A stretch of DNA of 64,000 nt from Bacillus sp. NTK071 (GCF_017303315.1 NZ_JAFKOI010000005.1:62001-126000); one strand, 5' to 3'. Numbered from the stretch's first letter, positions 24,504 through 33,367 are shown. The notes: generated by a model from the letters alone, not told the origin. Numbers and translations are program-made.

Positions 24504-26633
24504 TTACGCCTGTTTATTCACGACAATGTTACCTTCAATAAGTTCAACAGTGACTGATTTTACGTCACCCTCATCAACGAGTAGGTCTGCAATTCCATCT
24601 TCAACATGTTCTTCAATTACTCTTCGAAGAGGTCGTGCACCAAACGTTGGATTGTATCCTAATTCTGCCAGTTTCGTTTTCGCATCATCACTAATCGTTA
24701 GTGATATATTTTGTTCAACAAGACTTTCATCTAATTCATGAATCATTAAATCTACAATCGTAACAAGACTTGTTTGCTCGAGCGAATTAAATGGAATGAT
24801 ACCATCAAATCGATTCAAGAATTCTGGCCTGAAATAGTTTCCTAAACTTTCCATAACTCCTGTATAGCTCTCAGCAGAATCAAATCCAACAGTAATTTTG
24901 CGTTCTGAAGTACCAGCATTACTTGTCATAATAATAACAGTATCTTTAAAGCTAACCGTTCTACCCTGACTATCTGTCAAACGACCATCATCTAGAATCT
25001 GTAGGAACATATTTTGAACGTCAGGATGCGCCTTTTCGACCTCATCAATTAATAAGATACTATAAGGCTTGCGACGCACTCTTTCGGTTAACTGGCCTGC
25101 TTCTTCGTGACCTACATATCCAGGAGGTGAGCCAATGAGCTTAGAAACGGAGTGTTTCTCCATGTACTCACTCATATCAAGTCGAATCATGGCTTCTCTG
25201 TCTCCAAACATTTCTTCAGCAAGAGATCTCGAAAGTTCTGTCTTACCTACACCTGTTGGCCCCACGAATAGAAACGACCCGATAGGCCGATTCTGACGTT
25301 TTAGACCTGCTCTGCTTCTGCGAATCGCTTTTGCTACCTTGTTTACGGCATCTTCTTGCCCAACTACCTTCGTATTAAGTCTTTCAGCAAGGTTTTTCAT
25401 TTTGGTCTGTTCATCTTCACGAAGTTTGCGTACAGGGATTCCTGTCTTACCTTCGATAATTTGCTGAATCTCTTCTATATCAATCACATTCTCATTCTTC
25501 GAAGAATGATTTACTGTTTCTTCAAGCTGTTTCTCAAGCTTAGACTCCTCATCCCGAAGTTTAGCAGCTTGTTCATAGTCTTCAGCATCTGTCGCTTTTT
25601 TCTTGTCTAAAGCGATTTGATGCAAACGTTTCTGAACTTCTTCATGGTTTGTTTCAGCAAATGTTAAGTTCATTTTTGCACCTGCTTCATCCATTAAATC
25701 AATGGCCTTATCAGGAAGGAAACGATCTTGTATGAATCGGTTAGACAATGTCACACACGCTTTAATTGCCTCTTCTGTGTAACTAACTTCATGATATTCC
25801 TCGTATTTCTGCTTAAGCCCATTTAGAATTTCAATCGCTTCGTCTATGGAAGGTTCATCTACCATCACTGGCTGGAAACGTCGCTCAAGGGCTGCGTCTT
25901 TCTCAATTTGTCGATACTCATTAAGGGTAGTTGCACCAATAAGCTGTAACTCTCCCCTTGCGAGTGCTGGTTTAAGAATGTTTCCGGCATCCATTGATCC
26001 TTCAGCTGAACCTGCACCGACAATCTGGTGAAGTTCATCAACGAATAAAATGACGTTCTTTCTATTTTGTAGTTCCGAAATCAGCTGCTTCATTCTCTCT
26101 TCAAACTGTCCTCGAATTCCTGTGTTTGATACAAGAGACGCTACATCAAGCAAATAAATTTCTTTATTCTTTAGCTTCGAAGGAACGTTTCCTTCAGAAA
26201 TTCGAAGAGCAAGACCTTCGGCAATGGCCGTTTTACCTACTCCTGCTTCTCCAATAAGCACTGGATTATTTTTGTTTCTTCTATTTAATGTTTCAATCAC
26301 GCGAGCTACTTCTTGTTCCCTACCAATAACTGGGTCAATTAAACCAGCTTTCGCAGCATCAGAAAGATTTCGACCTAATTCATCAAGCAAGCCGCCTTTT
26401 CCGTTTTCCTTTTCTGCTTCAGGCACTTGCTCACTAGTTGAACCGTTTGATGCGTTCATAAAGGAGTTAAAGAAATCGTCTAGTTGACCTTTTGGTGTTG
26501 GAGCAGTTTGAGTTTGACCATTCATCACTTTTGTATAACACGTGCTACAAAGATGAACTCGTTTTCTACTCTCATTTACTTGAACATTTAATTGTACTGA
26601 CGCATTATTTTGCTTGCAATGATCACAAAGCAT
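24504..26633 (-). CDS. clpE: ATP-dependent Clp protease ATP-binding subunit ClpE
   Basis: Hsp100 unfoldase that feeds substrates to ClpP under stress. The N-terminal zinc finger is present (CDHCKQNN, then CSTC), the hallmark of ClpE. Two AAA+ modules follow: Walker [14 protein letters not shown] (about residue 130) and [11 protein letters not shown] (about residue 450), with a UVR-type linker ([20 protein letters not shown]) between them. The length of 709 aa is normal. The ATG follows AAGGAGG. Two CtsR operators cover its promoter, which explains heat-stress control. Confidence 0.96.
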   Translation of the reverse strand: MLCDHCKQNNASVQLNVQVNESRKRVHLCSTCYTKVMNGQTQTAPTPKGQLDDFFNSFMNASNGSTSEQVPEAEKENGKGGLLDELGRNLSDAAKAGLIDPVIGREQEVARVIETLNRRNKNNPVLIGEAGVGKTAIAEGLALRISEGNVPSKLKNKEIYLLDVASLVSNTGIRGQFEERMKQLISELQNRKNVILFVDELHQIVGAGSAEGSMDAGNILKPALARGELQLIGATTLNEYRQIEKDAALERRFQPVMVDEPSIDEAIEILNGLKQKYEEYHEVSYTEEAIKACVTLSNRFIQDRFLPDKAIDLMDEAGAKMNLTFAETNHEEVQKRLHQIALDKKKATDAEDYEQAAKLRDEESKLEKQLEETVNHSSKNENVIDIEEIQQIIEGKTGIPVRKLREDEQTKMKNLAERLNTKVVGQEDAVNKVAKAIRRSRAGLKRQNRPIGSFLFVGPTGVGKTELSRSLAEEMFGDREAMIRLDMSEYMEKHSVSKLIGSPPGYVGHEEAGQLTERVRRKPYSILLIDEVEKAHPDVQNMFLQILDDGRLTDSQGRTVSFKDTVIIMTSNAGTSERKITVGFDSAESYTGVMESLGNYFRPEFLNRFDGIIPFNSLEQTSLVTIVDLMIHELDESLVEQNISLTISDDAKTKLAELGYNPTFGARPLRRVIEEHVEDGIADLLVDEGDVKSVTVELIEGNIVVNKQA

Positions 26634-26711
26634 ATGATGGCCTCCTTATAATGTATATCCATAGAATTGAATTAAAGTTTGGTAATAAAAGGACAAAGAA
26701 GGTGTTTTGAC

Positions 26712-26767
26712 TTTGACTATCTTTGACCTTATAACCTTATTATAATTTGACTATCTTTGACTTTCAA
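26712..26767 (-). promoter_or_regulatory. clpE promoter with two CtsR operators
   Basis: On the minus strand the promoter is TTGAAA (26762-26767), 17 bases, TATAAT (26739-26744). CtsR heptad repeats GGTCAAAGATAGTCAAA (26712-26728) and AGTCAAAGATAGTCAAA (26746-26762) lie downstream of the -10 and in the spacer. The consensus is the known CtsR site, so repression by CtsR is expected. Confidence 0.9.
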
Positions 26768-26797
26768 GTAGTTTGCTTATTTTTCTAAATTACTTAA

Positions 26798-26920
26798 AGA
26801 GAAAAAAGCGCTTTCCCAAAGATTGTTGCTTATGAAACAAATTTTGTCTTAAGAATCAAACTTAGCTGATTGGAGCGGAAATCAACCTCTTTTTAGCAAC
26901 AATATCTCCGAAAACAGTTT
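26798..26920. repeat. intergenic repeat element, copy C (core deleted)
   Basis: Contains the outer arms ATTGTTGCT (26822-26830) and AGCAACAAT (26894-26902) and the inner TTGGAGCGGAAATCAAC block of the family, but the GC-rich core is missing. Together with the CtsR region it fills most of the 426-base gap between clpE and the next gene. The rest of the gap (about 26920-27045) is AT-rich with no feature I can support. Confidence 0.6.
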
Positions 26921-27059
26921 TTTGAAATGTAATATTTGAAATAAAGGAATTTTTTTAAGGGTTGGATAATAGATTGTAATAAACTACTTTTCGACAAAGG
27001 GTATACAAGTTTACTAGTACGGTAACAATGATGATAGATTACAAAAGGGAGGATTACAA

Positions 27060-27524
27060 ATGAATGATTCAGTCTATCAATTGATTGTTGAAACGACCGT
27101 CAAACGAGTCCCTACCTGTCACGAGTCGCCTGAAGATTTCTTCATTGCCCTTGATGATCGAGACTATCCTTATTTAATCTTACCCACACCGAAAGAAATG
27201 TTCGATAATGATGATGTTTTTACCATTCGCTTAATTCCTGATCCATTAAACAGATTTCGGTTTGAAATGGACAACTCATTTACAAAATTATCATTCACTC
27301 GCTTTTTTACTTTTTTTGACGACAAATCCTACTACTTCGGTCCAGACGACAACATGCTTATCCATTTCCTGAAGTCGCCTGTTTATAAAAGTTATGTGGC
27401 ATGGATTAGTAATTTGTATTTCAAACGAATTGACGACCTTATCGAACGATATAACAATGAACAGCTACCGGAAGAAAGAAAATCAATTAAAGCGAAACTT
27501 TCTCGCCTTCTGATCGAAGCATAG
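27060..27524 (+). CDS. hypothetical protein, 154 aa
   Basis: A soluble protein rich in Asp and aromatic residues, with DDRDYPYLILPTPKEMF near the start and a helical, charged C-terminus. A good site (AAAGGGAGG) precedes the ATG. It converges with and overlaps the end of the tRNA 2-selenouridine synthase gene by 38 bases, so the two 3' ends share sequence. No family recognised. Confidence 0.72.
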   Translation: MNDSVYQLIVETTVKRVPTCHESPEDFFIALDDRDYPYLILPTPKEMFDNDDVFTIRLIPDPLNRFRFEMDNSFTKLSFTRFFTFFDDKSYYFGPDDNMLIHFLKSPVYKSYVAWISNLYFKRIDDLIERYNNEQLPEERKSIKAKLSRLLIEA

Positions 27525-28548
27525 CTCCCAATCGATCCACTTCATTCTGGACAAGCCGACATCCTTCTTCGAGTGATTCATAAGAAAGGTTCACAATATC
27601 ACCTTCGTTCTCATATGCCTTATGCTTATACCGAGGGTCATAGTAATGAAGCAATAAACGTTCTACAATTGAGGCATAATTGTTGTTTTCAAATGCTGAG
27701 TAGATTTCATCTCGATCTTCATCAGAAAAACGCTTCTCGATTTTGTTAATGCCTCTCATTATTTCGTCTTTATGTTGTTCAGGATGATACGTATTCAGGA
27801 TCGTTTGAATTCGATAAGAAAGCGGGGCGTGGACTTGTATACGCGTCCCTTTTTGTTTTCCTTCAAGAATGAACTCAGGAATAATAATATTACCAAGTCG
27901 CTTGCTTTCTGATTCAATGATATAAAAAGCTGTATCCCCAATTTCTTCTAACCTGTGATAGAGCTTAGCCTCGAATTCCTTCTGACTTCGCTCAGGTAAG
28001 TTAACCCTTCCAAATACTGATCCTCGATGAGCAGCAAGTCCTTCGAGGTCAACAACAGGATAACCTCTATTCTCCAAATCGTTTAGAATATCAGTTTTGG
28101 ATGTGCCAGTTAATCCTTCTAGGACAATGTATGGTGTCTTTTGATTGGATATATGCTCTAACCCTTCTGTCACCTTTTGTCGATAAGAACGAATACCACC
28201 TTCAAGCTGATAGCATGAAAGTCCCATCATGTCATAAATGACAGTCAAACTTTTGCTTCGCATACCTCCACGCCAACAGTAGACCACAAATTCTTCTCCA
28301 CCAGAAAGTTCTTTGGCTTTTTCATAAAAGTCTGGAAGAAATGGAGAAATAAGTGATATACCAAGTACTTTGGCTGCTTCTGTTCCCTTTTGCTTATATG
28401 TCGTCCCAACTAACTCTCTCTCTTCATTCGAAAAAACCGGCAAATTGACGGCTCCTGGAATATGAAATTTTTCATATTCAGCAGGCGTTCGTACATCAAT
28501 AAGCGTGAGTTTTCTATCTAGAACATCATTTATAGCAATTGTCTTCAT
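27487..28548 (-). CDS. mnmH: tRNA 2-selenouridine synthase (SelU/MnmH)
   Basis: Converts 2-thiouridine at the wobble position of tRNA to 2-selenouridine through a geranylated intermediate. The N-terminal rhodanese domain holds the catalytic Cys in VVYCWRGGMRS, and a P-loop domain follows with LEGLTGTSKTDIL, where the usual GKT is SKT. The 353-aa length is normal. The ATG at 28548 is chosen because AAAGG lies 9 bases upstream; the ATG at 28557 overlaps that site. Selenophosphate synthase is not in the window. Confidence 0.88.
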   Translation of the reverse strand: MKTIAINDVLDRKLTLIDVRTPAEYEKFHIPGAVNLPVFSNEERELVGTTYKQKGTEAAKVLGISLISPFLPDFYEKAKELSGGEEFVVYCWRGGMRSKSLTVIYDMMGLSCYQLEGGIRSYRQKVTEGLEHISNQKTPYIVLEGLTGTSKTDILNDLENRGYPVVDLEGLAAHRGSVFGRVNLPERSQKEFEAKLYHRLEEIGDTAFYIIESESKRLGNIIIPEFILEGKQKGTRIQVHAPLSYRIQTILNTYHPEQHKDEIMRGINKIEKRFSDEDRDEIYSAFENNNYASIVERLLLHYYDPRYKHKAYENEGDIVNLSYESLEEGCRLVQNEVDRLGAMLRSEGEKVSL

Positions 28549-28664
28549 TACAATCATCCTTTATATCTATTCATATTTCCAAGTATAGCATCAACTCTTT
28601 TACAAGTTCAGAGTCACGGTTTATTCACCTTCAATATGGGGAAGGTAATGGTGAGGTGAAAAGA

Positions 28665-29012
28665 ATGAAATCTTCAACAATGTTAACAGAACTTCGTAAT
28701 ACGCTCACTGAGTGGGTTGGTGGACATTTAATTATTGAGAAGAATGAACAAGACGATGTCGATAAGACAATTATGAAGCTTGAAGATTTTGCATTTCAAC
28801 ATCGCGGTGAGACCGTTGATGACTACACAGCATCAACACTTCTTCAGCTTAAGGGAGAAGGTAAAGTGATCTCCGATCAGGCTACTGTTCCACTTCCACA
28901 CTCATTATTTGAGGTTCCACTAGAGAATATCAACGAAGTCAACCACCAGAATAACGAATTAATGATAGGAACTTCACGTGCTTCTTACCACATAAGTTAC
29001 AATCCTAATTAA
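28665..29012 (+). CDS. hypothetical protein, 115 aa
   Basis: A soluble protein beginning MKSSTMLTELRNTLTEWVGG. The frame is open further upstream, but that part has poor coding character. The ATG at 28665 (GAGGTG site) is preferred, and a GTG at 28656 is possible. A clear terminator follows. No family recognised. Confidence 0.7.
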   Translation: MKSSTMLTELRNTLTEWVGGHLIIEKNEQDDVDKTIMKLEDFAFQHRGETVDDYTASTLLQLKGEGKVISDQATVPLPHSLFEVPLENINEVNHQNNELMIGTSRASYHISYNPN

Positions 29013-29038
29013 CGGGAACCAATTGGTTTCCGTTTTTT
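29011..29038 (+). terminator. rho-independent terminator
   Basis: AACGG.AACC / GGTT.CCGTT stem followed by six T residues. Confidence 0.85.
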
Positions 29039-29120
29039 ATTTAGTACAAAACACCCTAAGAATATCCTATCTTGCTTCGTAATATGCTTATAATAGGTGG
29101 CTTTATCAGGGGGGATTCTA

Positions 29121-29483
29121 TTGGATAAACAAGATGCTGCTACTCCTAATCACGAAGCACGCACATGGGCCATGTTTGCCCATCTTTCTGCCCTATCAGG
29201 TTACTTAATCCCTTTTGGAAATATTGTCGGGCCTTTAATCATTTGGTCAATTAAAAGAGAGACTGACCCGTTTATCGACGATCAAGGAAAAGAGGCGTTG
29301 AATTTCCAAATTAGCATGACGATCTATACTCTTATTCTCGGTATTTTAAGTATCGTAATAATTGGTCTTATTCTGCTTCCTGTTCTTTTCGTTTTCCATC
29401 TTGTCTTTATCATTATCGCATCAGTTAAATCCAATCAAGGGGAAACATATCGCTATCCTTTGACCATTCGACTAGTATCTTGA
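29121..29483 (+). CDS. DUF4870 family membrane protein (Tic20-like)
   Basis: A 120-aa protein with about three membrane segments. The signatures are EARTWAMFAHLSAL, GPLIIWSIKRETDPFIDDQGKEALNFQ and the final helix. These identify DUF4870. The start is TTG at 29121, placed by GGGGGGA just upstream. Function unknown; a membrane transport or assembly role has been proposed for the fold. Confidence 0.85.
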   Translation: MDKQDAATPNHEARTWAMFAHLSALSGYLIPFGNIVGPLIIWSIKRETDPFIDDQGKEALNFQISMTIYTLILGILSIVIIGLILLPVLFVFHLVFIIIASVKSNQGETYRYPLTIRLVS

Positions 29484-29528
29484 ATTTCCAAGAATTTAGT
29501 ATCTTCACACATAATTTAGCTATGTCCA

Positions 29529-29537
29529 TGTTATAAT
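29529..29537 (+). promoter_or_regulatory. extended -10 promoter element
   Basis: TG-T-TATAAT directly upstream of the 38-aa gene; no good -35 box is visible. Confidence 0.5.
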
Positions 29538-29569
29538 GGAACTAAACTTATAATGTGGAGGGTCTGCTC

Positions 29570-29686
29570 TTGGCTGCTAAAGAAAAAGAATGGAACCGTT
29601 TTACTGTTTGGGCACTAGCGTTTATGGTTTGGGCTGTGCCAATCGCTTTCATAGTCGGTTTTTACATCACAACAAGACCGCAATAA
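29570..29686 (+). CDS. 38-aa single-pass membrane protein
   Basis: A TTG start preceded by TGGAGGG encodes MAAKEKEWNRF followed by one membrane segment (about residues 12-33) and a short TTRPQ tail. The charged start, Trp-rich membrane helix, ribosome binding site, upstream extended -10 promoter and immediate terminator together support a real short gene. Confidence 0.7.
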   Translation: MAAKEKEWNRFTVWALAFMVWAVPIAFIVGFYITTRPQ

Positions 29687-29713
29687 AATCAGCGTATATA
29701 CGCTGATTTTTTT
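29685..29713 (+). terminator. rho-independent terminator
   Basis: Perfect palindrome of AAAATCAGCGTAT and its complement, followed by more T residues. Confidence 0.9.
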
Positions 29714-29793
29714 ATTGTGTAGAAAACTATGTTTTAGCTCTCTTTTAGTTGGGAAATAGTATTACTACAACAGCTTAAAGGAGGATATTTCCC

Positions 29794-29991
29794 ATGAAGG
29801 AATATACAGTAGCACCAAATAAAGATGTAACAGGTTGGTACGTTAAAATTGAAGACATTGCACCAACAGACTTATACAAAATGCGTTCAACTGCGATTGA
29901 GAAAGCAGAAGAACTAGCTCAGGAAGACACACCTAGCCGCTTGCTAATTCTAAACGAACAGCATGAAGTTGAAGAAGAACGCACATTTTAA
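29794..29991 (+). CDS. DUF2188 family protein (65 aa)
   Basis: A small soluble protein with MKEYTVAPNKDVTGWYVKIED and a helix of KAEELAQ type, the DUF2188 pattern. It is found in many bacteria and its function is unknown. The ATG follows AAAGGAGG, and a palindromic terminator follows the gene. Confidence 0.85.
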   Translation: MKEYTVAPNKDVTGWYVKIEDIAPTDLYKMRSTAIEKAEELAQEDTPSRLLILNEQHEVEEERTF

Positions 29992-30000
29992 TGAATATAC

Positions 30001-30040
30001 ATAGAAATCCCCTTCACGGATCCGTGAAGGGGATTTCTAT
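30001..30040. terminator. bidirectional terminator, 40-bp perfect palindrome
   Basis: Perfect inverted repeat starting ATAGAAATCCCCTTCACGGA with its exact complement. It lies 9 bases after the DUF2188 stop. Confidence 0.85.
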
Positions 30041-30055
30041 CGTTCTAATCATATA

Positions 30056-30174
30056 AGGCTCTTTTCCTAGACAGTGTTGCTATAAGAGTGAGGGGGATTT
30101 CCGCTACAATCAGCCAAGTTTGATTCTTGATACAAAAATTCTTTCAAAAGCAACAATCTTTGAGAAAAGAGTCT
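30056..30174. repeat. MITE-like intergenic element, copy D (119 bp, core-deleted)
   Basis: Left end AGGCTCTTTTC, right end GAAAAGAGTCT, with inner arms TGTTGCTATAA and AAAGCAACAAT. The GC-rich core is absent. The element is flanked on both sides by ATATA sequence, possibly a target duplication. It sits directly beside copy E. Confidence 0.75.
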
Positions 30175-30181
30175 TATATAA

Positions 30182-30399
30182 AGGCTCTTTTCGTAAACAT
30201 TGTTGCTATAGTGAGTTAATTTCCGCTCCAGGATGCTCGCTTTCCGCGGGGCGGGCGGTGAGCCTCCTCGTCGCTAACGCTCCTGTGGGGTCTCACCTGT
30301 CCCGCTAGTCCCGCAGGAGTCGAGCATCCTTCCGCTCCAATCACTAAGATTAGTTTTTTAAAATTATTTCAAAAGCAACAATCTTTTAGAAAAGAGCCT
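30182..30399. repeat. MITE-like intergenic element, copy E (218 bp, full length)
   Basis: Terminal inverted repeats AGGCTCTTTTC-N6-ATTGTTGCT and AGCAACAAT-N6-GAAAAGAGCCT. The core contains GGATGCTCG / CGAGCATCC, GTGAG / CTCAC and CCGCGGGGCGGGCGG, so the whole unit can fold into a long branched hairpin. ATATA flanks both ends. It has no open reading frame of note. The gap between the genes at 29794 and 30437 is filled by the palindrome, copy D, this copy and a terminator. Confidence 0.8.
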
Positions 30400-30403
30400 A
30401 TAT

Positions 30404-30431
30404 AAAAAAGCGAAGGGTTTTCCCTCCGCTC
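30404..30431 (-). terminator. terminator of KGG-repeat gene 1
   Basis: Minus-strand GCGGAGGG / CCCTTCGC followed by six T residues, just after the stop. Confidence 0.8.
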
Positions 30432-30436
30432 GTTTA

Positions 30437-30820
30437 TTATGAATTCTGATTTCCTCCGCTTTTCTTACCGCCTTTTTCTCCAATTTCACGATAGAATTCT
30501 TTATCTTGATTTTTGGACGTTTGCTCTCCGCCTTTTTCTCCAATTTCTTGATAGAATTCTTTATCATGCTCTCTTGCTGTTTTCTTTCCGCCTTTTTCAC
30601 CGATATCTTCATAGAATTCCTTACCATGTTCATTCGATGTTTTGTTTCCGCCCTTTTCTCCAATTTCCTGGTAAAATTCTTTATCATGTTCCTTAGCCGT
30701 CTTTTCTCCACCTTTTTGTCCAATATCTTCATAAAAATCTTTGTTATGTTCCCTTGCTGTCTTTTTACCGCCCTTACGTCCTGCTTCTTCTCTACTCATC
30801 TTGTCGTTATTATTAGCCAT
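30437..30820 (-). CDS. KGG-repeat (GsiB-like) general stress protein, 127 aa
   Basis: A hydrophilic, LEA-like protein built from five 20-residue repeats of the form GxKGGxxTxxEHxKxFYxxI plus a final GEKGGKKSG. B. subtilis GsiB is a SigB-dependent protein of this type; a role in desiccation or glucose-starvation protection is inferred. The start at 30820 has GGAGGATG upstream. The adjacent gene at 30924 is a shorter paralogue. Confidence 0.88.
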   Translation of the reverse strand: MANNNDKMSREEAGRKGGKKTAREHNKDFYEDIGQKGGEKTAKEHDKEFYQEIGEKGGNKTSNEHGKEFYEDIGEKGGKKTAREHDKEFYQEIGEKGGEQTSKNQDKEFYREIGEKGGKKSGGNQNS

Positions 30821-30923
30821 TTTACATCCTCCTCCAGTATTGTTAATAAATTTAAGTAACACACCGTAAGTTTCATGAAATATGGTCTAGTAGAAAGTGA
30901 CTTATGCAAAACAAGAGACTAAT

Positions 30924-31187
30924 TTAATTGTCCTGATATCCACTCTTCTTACCGCCTTTTTCTCCAATCTCTTGATAGAATTTCTTATCTTTATTCTTGG
31001 ACGTTTGCTCTCCGCCCTTCTCACCAATTTCCTGATAGAATTCTTTGTCATTTTCTTTAGCTGTTGTTTCTCCACCTTTTTGACCGATCTCTTGATAGAA
31101 TTCTTTATCATGTTCTCTCGATGTCTTGTTGCCACCTTTTCGTCCTGCTTCTTCTCTACTCATTTTGTCACTATTGTTATCAGCCAT
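30924..31187 (-). CDS. KGG-repeat (GsiB-like) stress protein, 87 aa
   Basis: Three 20-residue KGG repeats plus a partial fourth, with the same N-terminus as the downstream paralogue (NDKMSREEAGRKGG). Start at 31187 with an AGGAGA site. The two genes probably arose by tandem duplication followed by gain or loss of repeat units. A SigB-like promoter lies upstream at 31239-31264. Confidence 0.87.
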   Translation of the reverse strand: MADNNSDKMSREEAGRKGGNKTSREHDKEFYQEIGQKGGETTAKENDKEFYQEIGEKGGEQTSKNKDKKFYQEIGEKGGKKSGYQDN

Positions 31188-31238
31188 TTACCATTCTCCT
31201 TTCATTCAATTTGTATTTCGTTTCCGCTACACTCGTTG

Positions 31239-31264
31239 TATTCCACGATATCGCTTTTACAAAC
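31239..31264 (-). promoter_or_regulatory. possible SigB promoter
   Basis: Minus-strand GTTTGT, 14 bases, GGAATA, close to the SigB pattern GTTTAA-N12-15-GGGTAT, about 50 bases before the KGG gene at 31187. Confidence 0.4.
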
Positions 31265-31333
31265 GGGATAATGGTGTTATTTTACATTTTTGATTCCATC
31301 TTACTAAAAATAGGAAAAGTCCCTATCATAAGT

Positions 31334-31359
31334 AAAACGCCCCCGTGACGGGGACGTTT
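31334..31359 (-). terminator. terminator of the macro-domain gene
   Basis: AAACGTCCCC / GGGGCGTTTT hairpin at the 3' end of the gene on the minus strand. Confidence 0.75.
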
Positions 31360-31362
31360 CAT

Positions 31363-31803
31363 TTAAGAATAGTACACATGTATTGGTTTCTCATACTTCT
31401 TTGAAAGCTTCTCTAGAGATTTCTTTACATTGATTAGATCATCTTTATCGATTCCACAACCAATTTTTATTTTAAATCCTTTTTCTTCAAATGGTTTTAA
31501 TTCTTTAATCATTTGTTCAAACGATTTAATCCAAGCAGGGTAATTTGTTTGAAGTCCTGCAGGTTTATATTGACCATATAAATTAGCAATAATCCGTTTA
31601 TTATCACGACTTAAAGCAAACGAGCACTTCCCGAGCTTCTTTTTCGGTGAAAATGGAAAGTCTTCATCAGCTTTTGCTGCTTCAGGGTATGTTTCTTTTA
31701 CTGACTTTGCAATACCAACATCCATGGCATTAAAACAGTCACATTGATGAGCTATAACGGTACAATCACTTTTGAGAAGGTTTCCTTTTTCCAAACTGAT
31801 CAT
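31363..31803 (-). CDS. macro-domain (ADP-ribose binding) protein
   Basis: A 146-aa single macro domain. The start MISLEKGNLLKSDCTVIAHQC and the following CFNAMDVGIAKSV correspond to the strand and the ligand-binding loop. Such proteins bind or hydrolyse ADP-ribose derivatives such as O-acetyl-ADP-ribose or ADP-ribose 1''-phosphate. The start has AAGGAGAG upstream. It is monocistronic. Confidence 0.85.
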   Translation of the reverse strand: MISLEKGNLLKSDCTVIAHQCDCFNAMDVGIAKSVKETYPEAAKADEDFPFSPKKKLGKCSFALSRDNKRIIANLYGQYKPAGLQTNYPAWIKSFEQMIKELKPFEEKGFKIKIGCGIDKDDLINVKKSLEKLSKKYEKPIHVYYS

Positions 31804-31915
31804 ACATGCACTCTCCTTTGTAGAGAACCCTTTTGTATGATTATAAAGAAAATTCTTTTAATTTCAATAGGAATATTTTACTTCCTTCTGCATAATATGA
31901 TATGTTTCGCTATTT

Positions 31916-32665
31916 TTATAACGCTTTGGTAAAAGTTACTACCTCACGACTAGGTACGCAATCGTTATTTCGAAATATTTGTTGCATCGGTTTATTGTCT
32001 ATTCCCGTACTTCCAATATAATAAGAGGCACCCTTTTCCTTTAGAAGTTGCAATCCAATACGGTGAACGATCGTACCAAGACCTTTTCCCCGCTGATTAG
32101 GTAACAATCCATAATAAAATAAGCGCCCTTCTGCTGTTGTTCCAGGCTCGATAATTGGCATAACTACACCAAGAGGTATATCGTTTTTGAAGACAGCATA
32201 ACAACTCGTTTTATATTGAATACCTATTTCCTGCTTCATACCTTCATATTGCTCTTCGATGGAATAGGGAGAGGGGACATTTAGTGAGCTACTCATAGAA
32301 ATTTTCCACAGATTGAGAAAGGTATGAATCCCAACCTCTTCTGCAGATAAAAATGTGATATTACAATTGTGATTACAGGAAAAGTTTTCCTTAGATAGGT
32401 CGCGAAAATATTCTACTGACCGTTTCTTTACCACATACAACTTTTTCTTCAATTGCTTAAAGTTTCTATTGAAAGACGAATCAATTGTAATAGTGACGTG
32501 CTGAACTTGTTCTTTCAAGGCTAACTCTTCTAGTCGATTAATAAAGTGATCTATCTGATCACCTGTTTCTAACTTTTCCACATTCTCAACCGCTAAATAA
32601 TATGGACGACCATCAAGTAATTTAACACCCGCGTCTCGTACACTTTGCGTTAAAAATGACTCCAT
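31916..32665 (-). CDS. GNAT-family acetyltransferase, 249 aa
   Basis: The C-terminal GNAT core has the acetyl-CoA loop LLPNQRGKGLGTIVH (about residues 190-205) and a final ASYYIGSTGIDNKPMQQIF. The N-terminal ~110 residues are not recognised and may bind substrate. The start is 4 bases after the AIM24 gene stop, so the two are co-transcribed. Confidence 0.82.
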   Translation of the reverse strand: MESFLTQSVRDAGVKLLDGRPYYLAVENVEKLETGDQIDHFINRLEELALKEQVQHVTITIDSSFNRNFKQLKKKLYVVKKRSVEYFRDLSKENFSCNHNCNITFLSAEEVGIHTFLNLWKISMSSSLNVPSPYSIEEQYEGMKQEIGIQYKTSCYAVFKNDIPLGVVMPIIEPGTTAEGRLFYYGLLPNQRGKGLGTIVHRIGLQLLKEKGASYYIGSTGIDNKPMQQIFRNNDCVPSREVVTFTKAL

Positions 32666-32668
32666 CTC

Positions 32669-33367
32669 TTATCCTTGACTGTTCTGCATATAAACTTCTT
32701 CAAATGGCTGTACCACTACAAAACCATCGCCTTCAAATCTCATTTGAATAGACTCGCCACTTCCTCTGCCAAAGAAGGATTTTAAAGATAGATCGGTTTG
32801 GAAATTTGGTTGAAGGTGACCAGACCAGGCTACTGTTGCATTAGGGTCTGTAATGACTGGCTTTTCAGGAGTCACCCGAATCGTGAGAGGCTCATAATGA
32901 CTTGTTATAGCAACCATTCCAGGCCCTTTACATGTTACATTAAACAACCCACCTGCCATCATACCTGTAATTCGTTTCATCATTTTTATATCCCAATCAA
33001 TTCCATCTTCAAAAGCTAATAAATCATTCCCATTCACGCTTATTGATTCGCCCTGGTTCAAATGAATTATGGAAATCTTTTTCCCTGCATCAGCAAGATA
33101 TAGTTTTCCATTTCCCTGTGCTTTCATTAGGGAAGCCCCTTCACCTGTTAGAGCCTTCTTGAACATTTTCCCTAACCCATGCTCAAGGATACCTTCTCTT
33201 TCAAATTTAATTTCACCATTGTACGTAATCATACCACCTGATTTAGCCCATACACGACCATTTAAATTCACTTCAAGGATTCTCGGTGTCTCAAGTTCAA
33301 AGAACCCCTCGCCTTTGTCCTTTTGTTCAGTTGATTGTATAAATTCTTCCATCGAATATCGATTCAT
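32669..33367 (-). CDS. AIM24 family protein
   Basis: A 232-aa protein of the TIGR00266/AIM24 group with a double-stranded beta-helix fold. It shows LNGRVWAKSGGMITYNGEI, GEGASLMKAQGNGKLYLAD and GGLFNVTCKGPGMVAI, the family's repeat motifs. Its function in bacteria is unknown. The start ATG at 33367 follows GGAAGGGGAG; the upstream extension to 33406 has no comparable site. Confidence 0.85.
   Translation of the reverse strand: MNRYSMEEFIQSTEQKDKGEGFFELETPRILEVNLNGRVWAKSGGMITYNGEIKFEREGILEHGLGKMFKKALTGEGASLMKAQGNGKLYLADAGKKISIIHLNQGESISVNGNDLLAFEDGIDWDIKMMKRITGMMAGGLFNVTCKGPGMVAITSHYEPLTIRVTPEKPVITDPNATVAWSGHLQPNFQTDLSLKSFFGRGSGESIQMRFEGDGFVVVQPFEEVYMQNSQG

Noticed and set aside
30437-31187. 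Regularly spaced repeats that could resemble a CRISPR array
   Set aside because: The 60-bp units are contiguous and in frame and encode KGG repeats; there are no unique spacers and no cas genes.
30439-31271. Plus-strand open frames of 85-124 codons with Phe/Leu-rich repeats opposite the KGG genes
   Set aside because: They are antisense shadows of the repeat-coding genes; no ribosome binding sites, and the KGG frames have clear family similarity.
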